Shown here one piece after another: positions 8,223 to 16,826 of a stretch of DNA of 30,489 bases. The notes beneath the pieces were generated by a model. That model worked only from the letters and a program-made list of their open reading frames with translations. It was not told where the DNA came from and did no database searches. This DNA is from an uncultured Lachnospiraceae bacterium. Lineage in GTDB: Bacteria > Bacillota > Clostridia > Lachnospirales > Lachnospiraceae. Each line of letters starts with the position of its first letter. The first letter of the stretch is position 1. A program made the position numbers and the translations under genes. The stretch lies in the NCBI GenBank assembly GCA_910580005.1, contig CAJTXH010000019.1, forward strand, positions 1 through 30,489. The letters run 5' to 3'.

Positions 8223-9653
8223 ATGAAACAGTATGAAACAGTTATTGGACTTGAAGTGCATGTAGAGCTTGCAACTAAAACTAAAATCTTCTGTTCATGC
8301 CCTACAGAATTCGGGGGTGCGCCAAATTCGCATACATGCCCTGTTTGTACGGGTATGCCTGGTTCGCTTCCTGTTTTAAATAAAAAAGTGGTTGAATATG
8401 CTGTTGCTGTTGGTCTTGCTACCAACTGCAAGATTACACAGAACTGTAAGTTTGACCGCAAGAACTACTTTTATCCTGACAACCCGCAGAATTACCAGAT
8501 ATCACAGCTTTATTACCCTATATGCAGGGATGGCGGCATCGAGATTACAACAGAAAACGGCGGTACTAAGACTATAGGAATACATGAAATCCATATGGAA
8601 GAGGATGCCGGGAAACTTGTCCATGATGAATGGGGTGAGAGTTCCCTTGTAGACTTTAACCGTTCAGGTGTGCCGCTTATTGAGATTGTTTCAGAGCCGG
8701 ATATGCGTTCAGCAGATGAAGTAATAGCATATCTTGATAAACTGCGCCTTATTATACAGTACCTTGGTGCATCAGACTGCAAGCTACAGGAAGGCTCTAT
8801 GCGTGCAGATGTAAACCTTTCCATAAGGGAAGCCGGTGCATCAGAGTTTGGCACACGTACAGAGATGAAGAACCTTAATTCATTTAAGGCAATTGCAAGA
8901 GCCATAGAAGCAGAAAAAGAGCGCCAGATTGACATAATAGAATCAGGTGGCAACGTAGTACAGGAAACAAGGCGCTGGGATGACAATAAAGAGTATTCAT
9001 ATGCAATGCGTTCAAAAGAAGATGCACAGGATTACCGCTATTTTCCAGAACCAGACCTTGTGCCAGTAGTTATAAGTGATGAATGGCTGGAGGAAATAAG
9101 GTTAGCACAGCCAGAGTTCCGTGATGAAAAGTTAAACCGTTATAAAGAAGAGTTTAAAATTCCGGAATATGACGCCCAGATTATTACAGGAGATAAACAT
9201 CTTGCAGATATCTTTGAAAAGGCTTCTGCCATATGCAATAACCCTAAGAAAGTGTCAAACTGGCTTATGGTTGAAACAATGCGCCTTATGAAAGAAAATG
9301 ATATAGAGCCTTCACAGCTTAAGTTTTCACCAGAAAACCTTGCTAAGCTTGTAAACCTTACAGAAGCCAGGGCAATAAACAGCCAGACAGCCAAAGAAGT
9401 ATTTGAAAAAATGTTTGAAAGTGATATTGATCCTGAAAAATATGTTGAAGAAAATGGCCTTAAAGCTGTTTCAGATGATGGTGCGTTAAGGGAAGTTATA
9501 CAAAAAGTTATAAATGAAAACCCACAGCCTGTAGAAGATTACCATAATGGAAAGAAAAAGGCAATGGGATTCCTTGTCGGGCAGATAATGAAAGAAATGA
9601 AGGGCAAGGCAGACCCGGCAGTGGTGAATGTAATTCTTAAAGAACTTTTATAG
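8223..9653 (+). CDS. gatB: Aspartyl/glutamyl-tRNA amidotransferase subunit B
   Basis: The subunit that activates and transamidates the misacylated tRNA, 476 residues and full length. Signature segments are VIGLEVHVELATKTKIFC near the N-terminus, a Cys-rich FCSCPTEFGG...THTCPVC-like zinc region (here HTCPVCTGMPG), FDRKNYFYPDNPQNYQISQ, and the ADVNLSIR kinase-like region. The C-terminal YqeY-like tail (MGFLVGQIMKEMKGKADP) contacts tRNA. AGGAGG-like GGAGG precedes ATG 8223. There is no obvious terminator before the PilZ gene. Confidence 0.95.
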   Translation: MKQYETVIGLEVHVELATKTKIFCSCPTEFGGAPNSHTCPVCTGMPGSLPVLNKKVVEYAVAVGLATNCKITQNCKFDRKNYFYPDNPQNYQISQLYYPICRDGGIEITTENGGTKTIGIHEIHMEEDAGKLVHDEWGESSLVDFNRSGVPLIEIVSEPDMRSADEVIAYLDKLRLIIQYLGASDCKLQEGSMRADVNLSIREAGASEFGTRTEMKNLNSFKAIARAIEAEKERQIDIIESGGNVVQETRRWDDNKEYSYAMRSKEDAQDYRYFPEPDLVPVVISDEWLEEIRLAQPEFRDEKLNRYKEEFKIPEYDAQIITGDKHLADIFEKASAICNNPKKVSNWLMVETMRLMKENDIEPSQLKFSPENLAKLVNLTEARAINSQTAKEVFEKMFESDIDPEKYVEENGLKAVSDDGALREVIQKVINENPQPVEDYHNGKKKAMGFLVGQIMKEMKGKADPAVVNVILKELL

Positions 9654-9708
9654 CAGTCATTTGAAAACAAGTTAAGAGAGATGCTGCATTGTAACATGGG
9701 AGGAGATT

Positions 9709-10107
9709 ATGGAAGAAGAGCAGGTAATTGAAGTTGAAAACAGAAGAAGCCAGAGAGTGCCAGTCGTCATGCATCTTCAGGTTTCTTCTGTATTTAAGCA
9801 GAATAATGTACATGTAAGCAATATTAATGCACCTATAGAAGTTATTGATATATCAAAATATGGGATAGGTTTTATAACAAAAAGCATCCTTCCCATAGGT
9901 TTTTATTTTGACTCAAGGCTTAACTTTGAAGATGGCAGGGACAGCATTAACTGTGTTATAAGGATAGTAAGGAGAAAACAGCGTGATGACGGTTTAACAG
10001 TATATGGATGTGAATTTGTAGGCATGTCACCTGTATTTGACTATATATTTGATGGTACAGTAAAAAACTGTATAAATGAGGAGAATTATTTAGGAACAGA
10101 AGATTAA
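9709..10107 (+). CDS. PilZ-domain protein (cyclic-di-GMP receptor candidate)
   Basis: A stand-alone 132-residue PilZ domain. The cyclic-di-GMP binding signature is present: RRSQR (12-16, matching RxxxR) and DISKYG (47-52, matching the D/NxSxxG motif) at the expected distance, followed by a beta-barrel with GCEFVGMSP. Binding residues look intact, so ligand binding is likely (inference). GGGAGGAG precedes ATG 9709. It follows gatB by 55 bp without a visible terminator. It faces the FliK-like gene across a shared terminator, which fits a motility-related role, but no target is encoded beside it. Confidence 0.85.
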   Translation: MEEEQVIEVENRRSQRVPVVMHLQVSSVFKQNNVHVSNINAPIEVIDISKYGIGFITKSILPIGFYFDSRLNFEDGRDSINCVIRIVRRKQRDDGLTVYGCEFVGMSPVFDYIFDGTVKNCINEENYLGTED

Positions 10108-10113
10108 AAAGCA

Positions 10114-10140
10114 GAAAAGGCAGGTAAAACCTGCCTTTTC
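10114..10140. terminator. Bidirectional terminator between convergent genes
   Basis: A perfect 12 bp inverted repeat, GAAAAGGCAGGT (10114-10125) and ACCTGCCTTTTC (10129-10140), with a three-base loop. A or T tracts on each side let it act in both directions, for the PilZ gene and the FliK-like gene. Confidence 0.9.
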
Positions 10141-10143
10141 AAT

Positions 10144-12357
10144 CTATGCTCTAATATCAAATGAGAAGCGCTTCATATCAGCCGTTGCAGATGTGTTGAT
10201 CTTAGCATCAACAAATTCATTTACTGTGCTTGTGCCTGCATCAGCCTGTGAAACATCGACCTGGCAGGAATAACCCTGTCCGTTCAATGCACTTTTTAAC
10301 ATATCAGAATTAGTCCTGATTAAATCAATAGATTGTAAATCTTCGAGGGAAAACTTTGCATTTATATCATTTTTTTTCTTATCCAGATAAATGTCAATAT
10401 CCCCAAGATGCTCAAGGGTAAGATGGAGAAGAACATGTACATTTTCCGGGTTGTGTTTAAGTTTCTCTTTTTGCGTATATACATATAAATCGGCATGTGC
10501 GTCCTGGTTCTGAAGCTTTAAAGGCATTTGTAAGTATGAAAATGTTTCACTTAACGTCTTCATAAATTCAATATTGCTCTCCATATCATGTGCCGAACGC
10601 CCCATATTATCTGAATCTTCACCCGAAAGGGCAGTCTGTATAAGACCTTCAAACTGCCTGAGCTGTGTTTTCATTTTATCATAAAATGAATTTACTTCAC
10701 CATCTTTTTTCAGCTTATCAGGAGTAAGTGTCCAGGATGACTGTAAAAATTTACCAAGTATATTTTCAAAAACATGAGAGCCCAAAATCCCCTGTACAGC
10801 GGAAGGCTCTGCAAGTGGTATAATATTTTTTACAACTGTAATAACTTCTTTAGCAGTTGCTTCACCTGAAATAACTTTATTAATAAAGGATTTGCTGACA
10901 GGCAGGGAATCAAACTTTGCAAGCAGTTCATTGCGTCCATCTGCTGTAAGAAATGAACCCAGGCTGTCGATCTGCCTGCTTTCCTTGCCATATAAATCTG
11001 CAAGTGTATCAATAATTGTATGGATTTGTGGCTGTTCCTGTTTGGTATCAGGGGCGGCGGCCTGCTGTAAAAAGTTTAATGTATTATTAAAGGAATTTTT
11101 TGCAGTTTCTGTAATAGTCTGGAAAAATTTATTAGCAAAATTAAACCTGCTGCCAGCCTTGTCTTCCACCACATTGCCAGGCTGTTCTTCTGTTATTTCT
11201 GCATTTCCAGTGCTGTTGCCTGTTTTATTTCCACCTGCTGTTTCTGCTTCCGTTTCTGCTGTAATATTTGCATTTGCAACAGTAATGTTTTTAATACTGT
11301 TCTCTGTCTGCCGCATTACAGCTTCTTCACCATCACCTTGCCCAAGTGCCATATTTATAAGGAAAAGCTGGTCTGTAATGCCTTCCTGTGTAATGCCATC
11401 TGGCATTTTGGCAGTACCAGATATAATTGCATCATGTATTAAAGACAGGGCATCATGTATAGACAATGAACCATCTTTAAGCTGTGCAATAATATCCTCT
11501 GTAAGAGGCGTTTCTGATAAAAGCTCCATAAGTTCCTGTATCTGGCTGGCTGGGAGCTGTGAAACTGACAGTGTGCCATCTGCCAGGCTGCCTGCGTTGT
11601 CATAAAGTGCTATGGAAAGCAGTCTTTCCCCAAACGATGACAATGTGCCAGAAGCGCCGCCGCTTGCAAGTGTATTAAGTAGTGCAGGTATATCTTGGGC
11701 AAAATCCTGTATCTGTCCTAAAAGCTGGTGCGACCCGTTCATATAACTGCTGAACTGTTTTACTGTATCAGCGTTAATATCCATCATAAGACGGTTCATT
11801 ATTGCAAGGGTATTCATATCATTGGTTTTATAATCATACGACTGTTGCATAAGGTGCTGTATAGACTCTTTATTAATTGGCAGCATATTGTCCATAAGTG
11901 CCTTGACAGCACTCTGGTTGTGCTTTGCCGGGGGAAGCCCTGCCTCATCAAGCGCTTTATTAATAAGAGTAAGTTCTGTTTCAGTAAAACTATTTTTAAT
12001 TGCTTCAAGCAATATGCTTCCACCAGAAACCCCGCCAAGCCTGAAGGCAGCAGTCTGCCCAATAGACAGCATTGGGTTTCCTGTAATTTTAGCCCGTAGA
12101 ATTGTATTATCTTCAAGTGTAATAGTTATATCATTATTACATAAATCAGAAACTTCACCTCTGATAATATCACCTTCATAAAGCCTTCCAGGGCTTTGCA
12201 CTACACCAAAATCTTTAGTCCTTGCAGCACTAGCGGAATTGGTCTGTACAGAAGCAGAACTGTTCCTGCCAGCCGCCTGGTGCTGCCTTGCCTGCGCCTG
12301 GGTCTGCCTGCCGCCAGCAGCATGGGCATTTAAAGGGTTTATTTTCGGATTGTCCAT
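10144..12357 (-). CDS. FliK-like flagellar hook-length control protein
   Basis: A 737-residue protein with no signal peptide. The N-terminal 50 residues are Gln/Ala/Ser-rich and disordered. A small beta-rich segment (about 55-110, EGDIIRGEVSDLCNNDITI) resembles the N-terminal module of Clostridial FliK-like proteins. A long low-complexity helical middle follows. The C-terminal part (about 605-705), with LTLEHLGDIDIYLDKKK and DMLKSALNGQGYSCQV, fits the Flg_hook domain that controls the export switch at hook completion. No flagellar operon is visible around it. A candidate sigma-28 promoter lies 55 bp upstream. The assignment rests mainly on the C-terminal pattern; the middle gives no functional clue. 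Confidence 0.65.
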   Translation of the reverse strand: MDNPKINPLNAHAAGGRQTQAQARQHQAAGRNSSASVQTNSASAARTKDFGVVQSPGRLYEGDIIRGEVSDLCNNDITITLEDNTILRAKITGNPMLSIGQTAAFRLGGVSGGSILLEAIKNSFTETELTLINKALDEAGLPPAKHNQSAVKALMDNMLPINKESIQHLMQQSYDYKTNDMNTLAIMNRLMMDINADTVKQFSSYMNGSHQLLGQIQDFAQDIPALLNTLASGGASGTLSSFGERLLSIALYDNAGSLADGTLSVSQLPASQIQELMELLSETPLTEDIIAQLKDGSLSIHDALSLIHDAIISGTAKMPDGITQEGITDQLFLINMALGQGDGEEAVMRQTENSIKNITVANANITAETEAETAGGNKTGNSTGNAEITEEQPGNVVEDKAGSRFNFANKFFQTITETAKNSFNNTLNFLQQAAAPDTKQEQPQIHTIIDTLADLYGKESRQIDSLGSFLTADGRNELLAKFDSLPVSKSFINKVISGEATAKEVITVVKNIIPLAEPSAVQGILGSHVFENILGKFLQSSWTLTPDKLKKDGEVNSFYDKMKTQLRQFEGLIQTALSGEDSDNMGRSAHDMESNIEFMKTLSETFSYLQMPLKLQNQDAHADLYVYTQKEKLKHNPENVHVLLHLTLEHLGDIDIYLDKKKNDINAKFSLEDLQSIDLIRTNSDMLKSALNGQGYSCQVDVSQADAGTSTVNEFVDAKINTSATADMKRFSFDIRA

Positions 12358-12411
12358 AATATTTTCTGCCTTTCCTGCAAATCTAAGCTAAATTTATTGA
12401 ACTCTATATAT

Positions 12412-12436
12412 TTATCGTCATATTTCATAAAATTTA
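12412..12436 (-). promoter_or_regulatory. Candidate flagellar sigma-28 (SigD) promoter
   Basis: On the minus strand GACGATAA (12412-12419) matches seven of eight bases of the flagellar sigma -10 consensus GCCGATAA. A TAAA at 12433-12436 could be the -35 box, but the spacing of 13 is two short of the usual 15. It is placed correctly for the FliK-like gene. Confidence 0.4.
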
Positions 12437-12466
12437 AAACAGTAGCAGAATAAACTCATATAAGAT

Positions 12467-12696
12467 AATTTCCAGTTATCTTGTGCTGGCAAACGGACGC
12501 AGGGTTTCCGTGTCCAGCTAAATCATTCCATTCCATGGCACGCTTGCGCTACGATAGCTCACGCAACGGCGCATAAAATCCCAAAAGCCGGGATTTAAAC
12601 GCCGGCGGAGCTAAAGTGCCCCTGTCATAGAATGATTTAGCTGGACACTGGAAACTCTGCTGTTTACTGGCAAAACTGGTATTATAACTGGAAAAT
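12467..12696 (+). repeat. Palindromic interspersed repeat, copy C (type 2)
   Basis: A 230 bp copy with terminal repeats AATTTCCAGTTATC (12467-12480) and ATAACTGGAAAAT (12684-12696). The outer stem is 19 bp and perfect: GTGTCCAGCTAAATCATTC (12510-12528) with its complement at 12630-12648. It lacks the A-rich hairpin tip seen in copies A and B; the arms close through AATCCC...GGGATT directly. It is related to copy B but inverted. Copies C and D, the homologous spacer 12697-12822 and the promoters on either side explain the gene-free stretch 12358-13244. Confidence 0.9.
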
Positions 12697-12822
12697 ATGT
12701 TGTATTGCAGGTTATTCAGGCGGATGGCAGATTAATGAACATGGTTCTTTCATTAATACCACTAATCCAACACACTAATATTGTAATATAATTATAAACC
12801 AGCAGAAAAGTTTTTGGAATAT

Positions 12823-13097
12823 AATTTACAGTTATCATGTTATTCTGATGTTTACTGCAAATTTACAATAACAGGTTTCATGTAACAGATGCCAGAAATA
12901 TTCCGTAAAAGGGGCACTTTAACCCCGCCGGCATTTAAGTCCCTGTGACACAGGAGAAACTTAATTTTCTTTTTGTGCACAGGGACTTTATGTGCCGTTG
13001 CGTGGGTTACCGTAGCGGAAGCGTGCCCCTGTACGGAATATTCTGGCTCTGGCACAGAAACCGTCCGTTTTACATAAACACAAGATAACTGGAAATT
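12823..13097 (-). repeat. Palindromic interspersed repeat, copy D (type 1)
   Basis: A 275 bp copy with terminal repeats AATTTACAGTTATC (12823-12836) and GATAACTGGAAATT (13084-13097). The arms include GCCAGAAATATTCCGTA (12891-12907) with TACGGAATATTCTGGC (13032-13047). Where copy A has a C-C-A-T-A/T-A-T-G-G pairing, this copy has C-C-G-T-A/T-A-C-G-G, a compensated change. It is related to copy A but inverted. Confidence 0.9.
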
Positions 13098-13135
13098 ATC
13101 TTATGAGTTTATCCTGAAAACAGCAGGAATTATAA

Positions 13136-13164
13136 TTGTCTTTTTTTGGTTTATGTATTATAAT
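13136..13164 (+). promoter_or_regulatory. Sigma-A promoter of the GH43 gene
   Basis: The boxes are TTGTCT (13136-13141) and TATAAT (13159-13164) with a 17 bp spacer, leaving a leader of about 75 bases. It begins 39 bp after repeat copy D. Confidence 0.65.
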
Positions 13165-13244
13165 ATAAGAGCTGTTATAGGCTGTATAAAAGATATACTG
13201 TCTTATTGTGCAGAAATTTACATTAATAAAAAGGGGGAAAAGCA

Positions 13245-15725
13245 ATGAAATGGTGGAAACGCTTGGGTAGTATTGTCTTATGCAGCATCCTGGTTCTGTC
13301 CATGGTAACAGGGGGAATGGGTGTTGCTACATCTTCGGCAAAGGCAAAAGTTGCTGTTCTTAAAACAAAAAATGTGAAAGTGCAGGTTGGAAAAACTACA
13401 AAAATCCAAATTAAAAACAAAAAGAAATCCTGCAAATATACATTTAAAAGCGACAAGAAGAAAATTGCAACTGTTACTAAAAAGGGAACTATTAAGGGAG
13501 TGAAGGCAGGACTAGCCAATATTACAGTAAAGGAGAAACAAGGCAAGAAAAAGGCAAGAAAAGTTGGTATAGTTAAAGTAGAGGTAACACCAAAAGAAAG
13601 TACAACACCACAGGAAAGTGCAGTGCCACAAGAGAGTACAGCACCACAGGAAAGTACAGCACCAGAACCAGATGATAACCTGGAAGTTGCAGGTGCATCA
13701 GTTAAAATCTATGTTGATGGGTTTAAAAAAGGAAATCTGGTAGCAGAAGCAGATGGCACAGGGGATACAACTTTGGCTTCATCTTCCCCACAGGGACAAG
13801 ATACTAATACTAATACCACTACAACACCAGAGCCAGGGGTTCTTTTTAAGGCAGATGCCGAGGATGGCGGAAGCGGTGTTATTGGAAAACGTGGAGATGT
13901 AACCATAGCAGTGGAAGATGGCGGTGCTAATGGTACAGCTAAAGCAATTAAAGTGTCTGGACGTAGTGAGGACTGGCACGGCGCACAGGTAGATATAACT
14001 GGCGCTGTTGAAGCAGGAAACGAGTATGAAATTTCTTTCTGGGCTAAGCAGTCCACAGGCAGTGACAGCAAGCTTGACTTTAGCTGCCAGTATACAGAGA
14101 AAGAAGGAGGACAGGTGCAGTATGTAGGTATCATGCAGTTTGACCTTCCAAATGATGAGTGGGTTAAATGTGAAGCTACGTATACTATACCAGTACATAC
14201 AGGTGATATTTCGGTTTACTGGCAGTCTGTATATGATTCAAAGAACTCTATGGACTTCTATCTTGATGAGTTTGTGATGAAAGGGACTGCAAAACAGGCA
14301 GAAGGCAGGACACTCAAGACAGCAGGTACAGGCATACCAGGTACTGGTCTTGTAAAGCTTGAACCTGGCAATCCTGTTATGACTTCACGTCTGACAGCTG
14401 ACCCTTGGGCAATGGAATATAATGGCAGGGTATATGTATATGGAACAAATGATTCACAGCAGTATGCAGAAGAACCTGGAAAGGATAACGATTATTCAAA
14501 AATTCATACACTGAACTGTTATTCTTCTGCTGATATGGTGAACTGGACTGACCATGGAACTATTAACGTGAAAGAGGCTGCTAAATGGGCTTCTAATTCA
14601 TGGGCTCCAGCAGTTGCCCATAAGACAATTGATGGTAAAGAGAAATTCTTCCTGTATTTTGCAAACAATGCAAGCAGTATTGGTGTACTGACAGCTGACA
14701 GCCCAACTGGCCCATGGCATGACCCGGTTGGAAAAGCACTGATTGACCGTAGCGTTGGAGGATGTACAGTATCTGAAGTCGGCTGGATCTTTGACCCAGC
14801 AGTTCTTGTAGATGATGATGGTACAGGTTATCTGTATTTTGGAGGTATTGGTGATATAAACGGTAAAGACGAAAACTTTATACGCAATCCAAAATGTGCC
14901 CATGTTATAAAGCTTGGGGCAGATATGGTAAGCGTAGATGGTTCAGCGCAGGCAATTGATGCACCATTTATGTTTGAGGATTCCGGCATCAATAAAATCG
15001 GTAATAAATACTACTATAGTTATTGTACAAACTGGACTGGAGCCATTGATGGAAAACCAATTAACCGTGCGGATTGTCCAGCAGCTAATATTGCTGTTAT
15101 GGAAAGTGATTCACCAATGGAAGGTTTTAAATATATAGGCTGTGTAATGAAAAATCCAGGAAATTATTTCAGTAGTGGCGTTACAGGAAACAACCATCAC
15201 TGCTTTACTGAGTTTAAAGGTCAGTTGTATGCATTCTATCATACAAAGAGAGATTCTTTAAAGGTAGGAACAAAACAGGATTTCCGTACTACATATGTGG
15301 ATAAATTAAACCTTGGTGAGAATAATAATTTTACGAACAAAGATGGCAGCATTGCTATTACAAAGATGACAGTGAAAGGTGTAGAGAGCATTGCAAGCCT
15401 GGATCCATATACTACTGTAGAGGCTGAAACATTTGCAGTTTCTGATACTGTGGGTACTGTATTAAATACAGAAACAAGCTCTAACAAAGACTGGCTTAAA
15501 AATTATTCCGTGTATAATGGAAAAATTGGCGGCTACATTGGTGTGTCAGATGTAGAGTTTGGAACAGACGGAGCATCAGAAGTTGTATTAAAACTGGGTG
15601 ATACAGCAAACACATATAAAGAAATAACAGCAAAATTAAATACAAAGATTACAGGGAAGCATACAATTTATTTTGTCTTTGGAAAGAATGGTGTGTTAAT
15701 GGATTCATGGAGGTTTAATAAATAA
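13245..15725 (+). CDS. Secreted multidomain GH43 glycosidase (arabinofuranosidase/xylosidase type) with BIG2 and CBM modules
   Basis: An 826-residue exported plant-polysaccharide enzyme. In order: a signal peptide (1-33); a BIG2-like lysine-rich domain (about 34-115); a linker of tandem PQES repeats; a CBM4/9- or CBM22-like jelly roll (about 200-345); a five-bladed GH43 catalytic domain (about 370-700); and a C-terminal CBM6-like domain starting VEAETFA. The GH43 acids are visible: base Asp386 (TADPWAM), pKa-setting Asp517 (IFDPAVL) and acid Glu578 (MFEDSG). The late NNHHCFTEFKGQLYAFYH motif is typical of arabinoxylan- and xylan-active members. The CBM6-like domain seems short in its middle. 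The exact substrate cannot be read from sequence. GGGGG-type ribosome site (AAAGGGGGAAAA) precedes ATG 13245. Confidence 0.88.
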   Translation: MKWWKRLGSIVLCSILVLSMVTGGMGVATSSAKAKVAVLKTKNVKVQVGKTTKIQIKNKKKSCKYTFKSDKKKIATVTKKGTIKGVKAGLANITVKEKQGKKKARKVGIVKVEVTPKESTTPQESAVPQESTAPQESTAPEPDDNLEVAGASVKIYVDGFKKGNLVAEADGTGDTTLASSSPQGQDTNTNTTTTPEPGVLFKADAEDGGSGVIGKRGDVTIAVEDGGANGTAKAIKVSGRSEDWHGAQVDITGAVEAGNEYEISFWAKQSTGSDSKLDFSCQYTEKEGGQVQYVGIMQFDLPNDEWVKCEATYTIPVHTGDISVYWQSVYDSKNSMDFYLDEFVMKGTAKQAEGRTLKTAGTGIPGTGLVKLEPGNPVMTSRLTADPWAMEYNGRVYVYGTNDSQQYAEEPGKDNDYSKIHTLNCYSSADMVNWTDHGTINVKEAAKWASNSWAPAVAHKTIDGKEKFFLYFANNASSIGVLTADSPTGPWHDPVGKALIDRSVGGCTVSEVGWIFDPAVLVDDDGTGYLYFGGIGDINGKDENFIRNPKCAHVIKLGADMVSVDGSAQAIDAPFMFEDSGINKIGNKYYYSYCTNWTGAIDGKPINRADCPAANIAVMESDSPMEGFKYIGCVMKNPGNYFSSGVTGNNHHCFTEFKGQLYAFYHTKRDSLKVGTKQDFRTTYVDKLNLGENNNFTNKDGSIAITKMTVKGVESIASLDPYTTVEAETFAVSDTVGTVLNTETSSNKDWLKNYSVYNGKIGGYIGVSDVEFGTDGASEVVLKLGDTANTYKEITAKLNTKITGKHTIYFVFGKNGVLMDSWRFNK

Positions 15726-15756
15726 ACCTGGTTAATCTGGAAGTAATTTAGATATT

Positions 15757-15806
15757 AAAAAAGGATTGATGCAGCAGAGTAATTCTGCTGCGCCAATCCC
15801 TTTTTT
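15757..15806. terminator. Bidirectional terminator between GH43 and C39-like genes
   Basis: The stem AAAAAAGGATTG plus GCAGCAGA (15757-15778) pairs with TCTGCTGC plus CAATCC and a T run (15784-15806), with a GTAAT loop. A and T tracts on both ends suit the two convergent genes. Confidence 0.9.
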
Positions 15807-15819
15807 GCATAGTTGCTTT

Positions 15820-16674
15820 TTACAACGAATATCCCCACAGGTTACGCATTTGCGGCATTATTTTATCAAGAGCCCATGTCTTGTTGCTGTTTTCCATGCT
15901 GTTTGGGTCATTTACAATTACATTGCCGTCACTGTCTGCGCCTGACAGTACTATAAAATGCCCCGTTGTAGTAAAATCTCCCGGCTTCATGCTACATATT
16001 ATTGGCTTTCCAGAATTTAGCCATTCTAATATGCTTTCCTTTTCAAATGGTACTTCATTGTAATTTAGCCCGATTTTATTTGCACCATAAGTCATTAAGT
16101 CCCATGAAGAACCAGAGCCTTTAACATAGAAACCATTATTTTCTGCCATTCTTGCAACTCTGTATGGATTCCATTTTGTCTTGCCAGAAAGCCCACATTG
16201 TACCATAGAAAGGCAGGCAGGCCCGCATCCTGTTACAGCTATAAAATCCCCGCCATAAGCTTTATATCCCCATCTTTTGTCCCACTGCAGGAAAAGGGGA
16301 ATACCATCTGTATTTAAATCCTTTTTTATATCAATTTTTATTTTTTTGTCTTTATAATTTTTATAATCTAGTACAAAATCTTTTGTTTCAGGATGCTTTT
16401 CAAAAAGAGTAACCAGGCTTTCAGGATAATTTTCCTCTTTTAACTTTTCAATTAAATTGTTCTTTTCAGTGCCAGAAATAACTTCAGAGGTGTAATTTCC
16501 TGTGCCTTTATTATCATTTCTATTTATTAAATCAAAAATAAAACTTGATAAAAATCTGGAAATCATTATACACATAAATATAAACAGGCATATTATTAAA
16601 ATATTTATAATTATATGGAACTTTTTTTTCTTTTTATGTTTTTTGCTGTAACTGTTTGTAACCACTTTATCCAT
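15820..16674 (-). CDS. Membrane-anchored C39-like cysteine peptidase
   Basis: 284 residues. A Lys-rich N-terminus is followed by one transmembrane segment (about 20-40), so the catalytic domain faces outward. A helical linker leads to a Peptidase_C39-like domain (about 122-284). The catalytic Cys150 lies in TGCGPACLSM, His239 in TTGHFIVLSG, and Asn255/Asp256 in VNDPNS. There is no ABC transporter fusion, so this is not a bacteriocin-processing transporter. The substrate is unknown. GGAAGG precedes ATG 16674. The SpoIIM-like gene lies upstream on the same strand, 152 bp away, so co-transcription is possible but not shown. Confidence 0.8.
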   Translation of the reverse strand: MDKVVTNSYSKKHKKKKKFHIIINILIICLFIFMCIMISRFLSSFIFDLINRNDNKGTGNYTSEVISGTEKNNLIEKLKEENYPESLVTLFEKHPETKDFVLDYKNYKDKKIKIDIKKDLNTDGIPLFLQWDKRWGYKAYGGDFIAVTGCGPACLSMVQCGLSGKTKWNPYRVARMAENNGFYVKGSGSSWDLMTYGANKIGLNYNEVPFEKESILEWLNSGKPIICSMKPGDFTTTGHFIVLSGADSDGNVIVNDPNSMENSNKTWALDKIMPQMRNLWGYSL

Positions 16675-16708
16675 AAATCTGTACCTTCCTTTATTATTAT
16701 TCCAGGGA

Positions 16709-16724
16709 ATTAACTGTTGTTAAT
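16709..16724. promoter_or_regulatory. Small palindrome upstream of the C39-like gene
   Basis: ATTAAC-TGTT-GTTAAT is a perfect 6 bp dyad located 35 bp upstream of the C39-like start codon. It could be an operator or chance in AT-rich DNA. No repeat of it was seen elsewhere. Confidence 0.25.
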
Positions 16725-16826
16725 ATATTACCAGATAATAAAGGATTATCTTTCAAAATAGTCTTATAAAAAACTTACTATTTTCTTAAAATTTTGAATT
16801 TTACCCAGAATAAGCCTGCTTAGGAT

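Noticed and set aside
10892..11605. Plus-strand open frame opposite the FliK-like gene
   Set aside because: Low-complexity Ser/Ala/Cys mirror of the coding strand, with no ribosome site or promoter.
355..13097. CRISPR array or phage attachment sites
   Set aside because: The repeats are long palindromes in alternating orientation with irregular spacing, and no cas or integrase genes are present.
16755..16784. AT-rich stem AAAATAGT/ACTATTTT after the SpoIIM-like gene
   Set aside because: Only A-T rich pairs and no T run on the minus strand; too weak to call a terminator.
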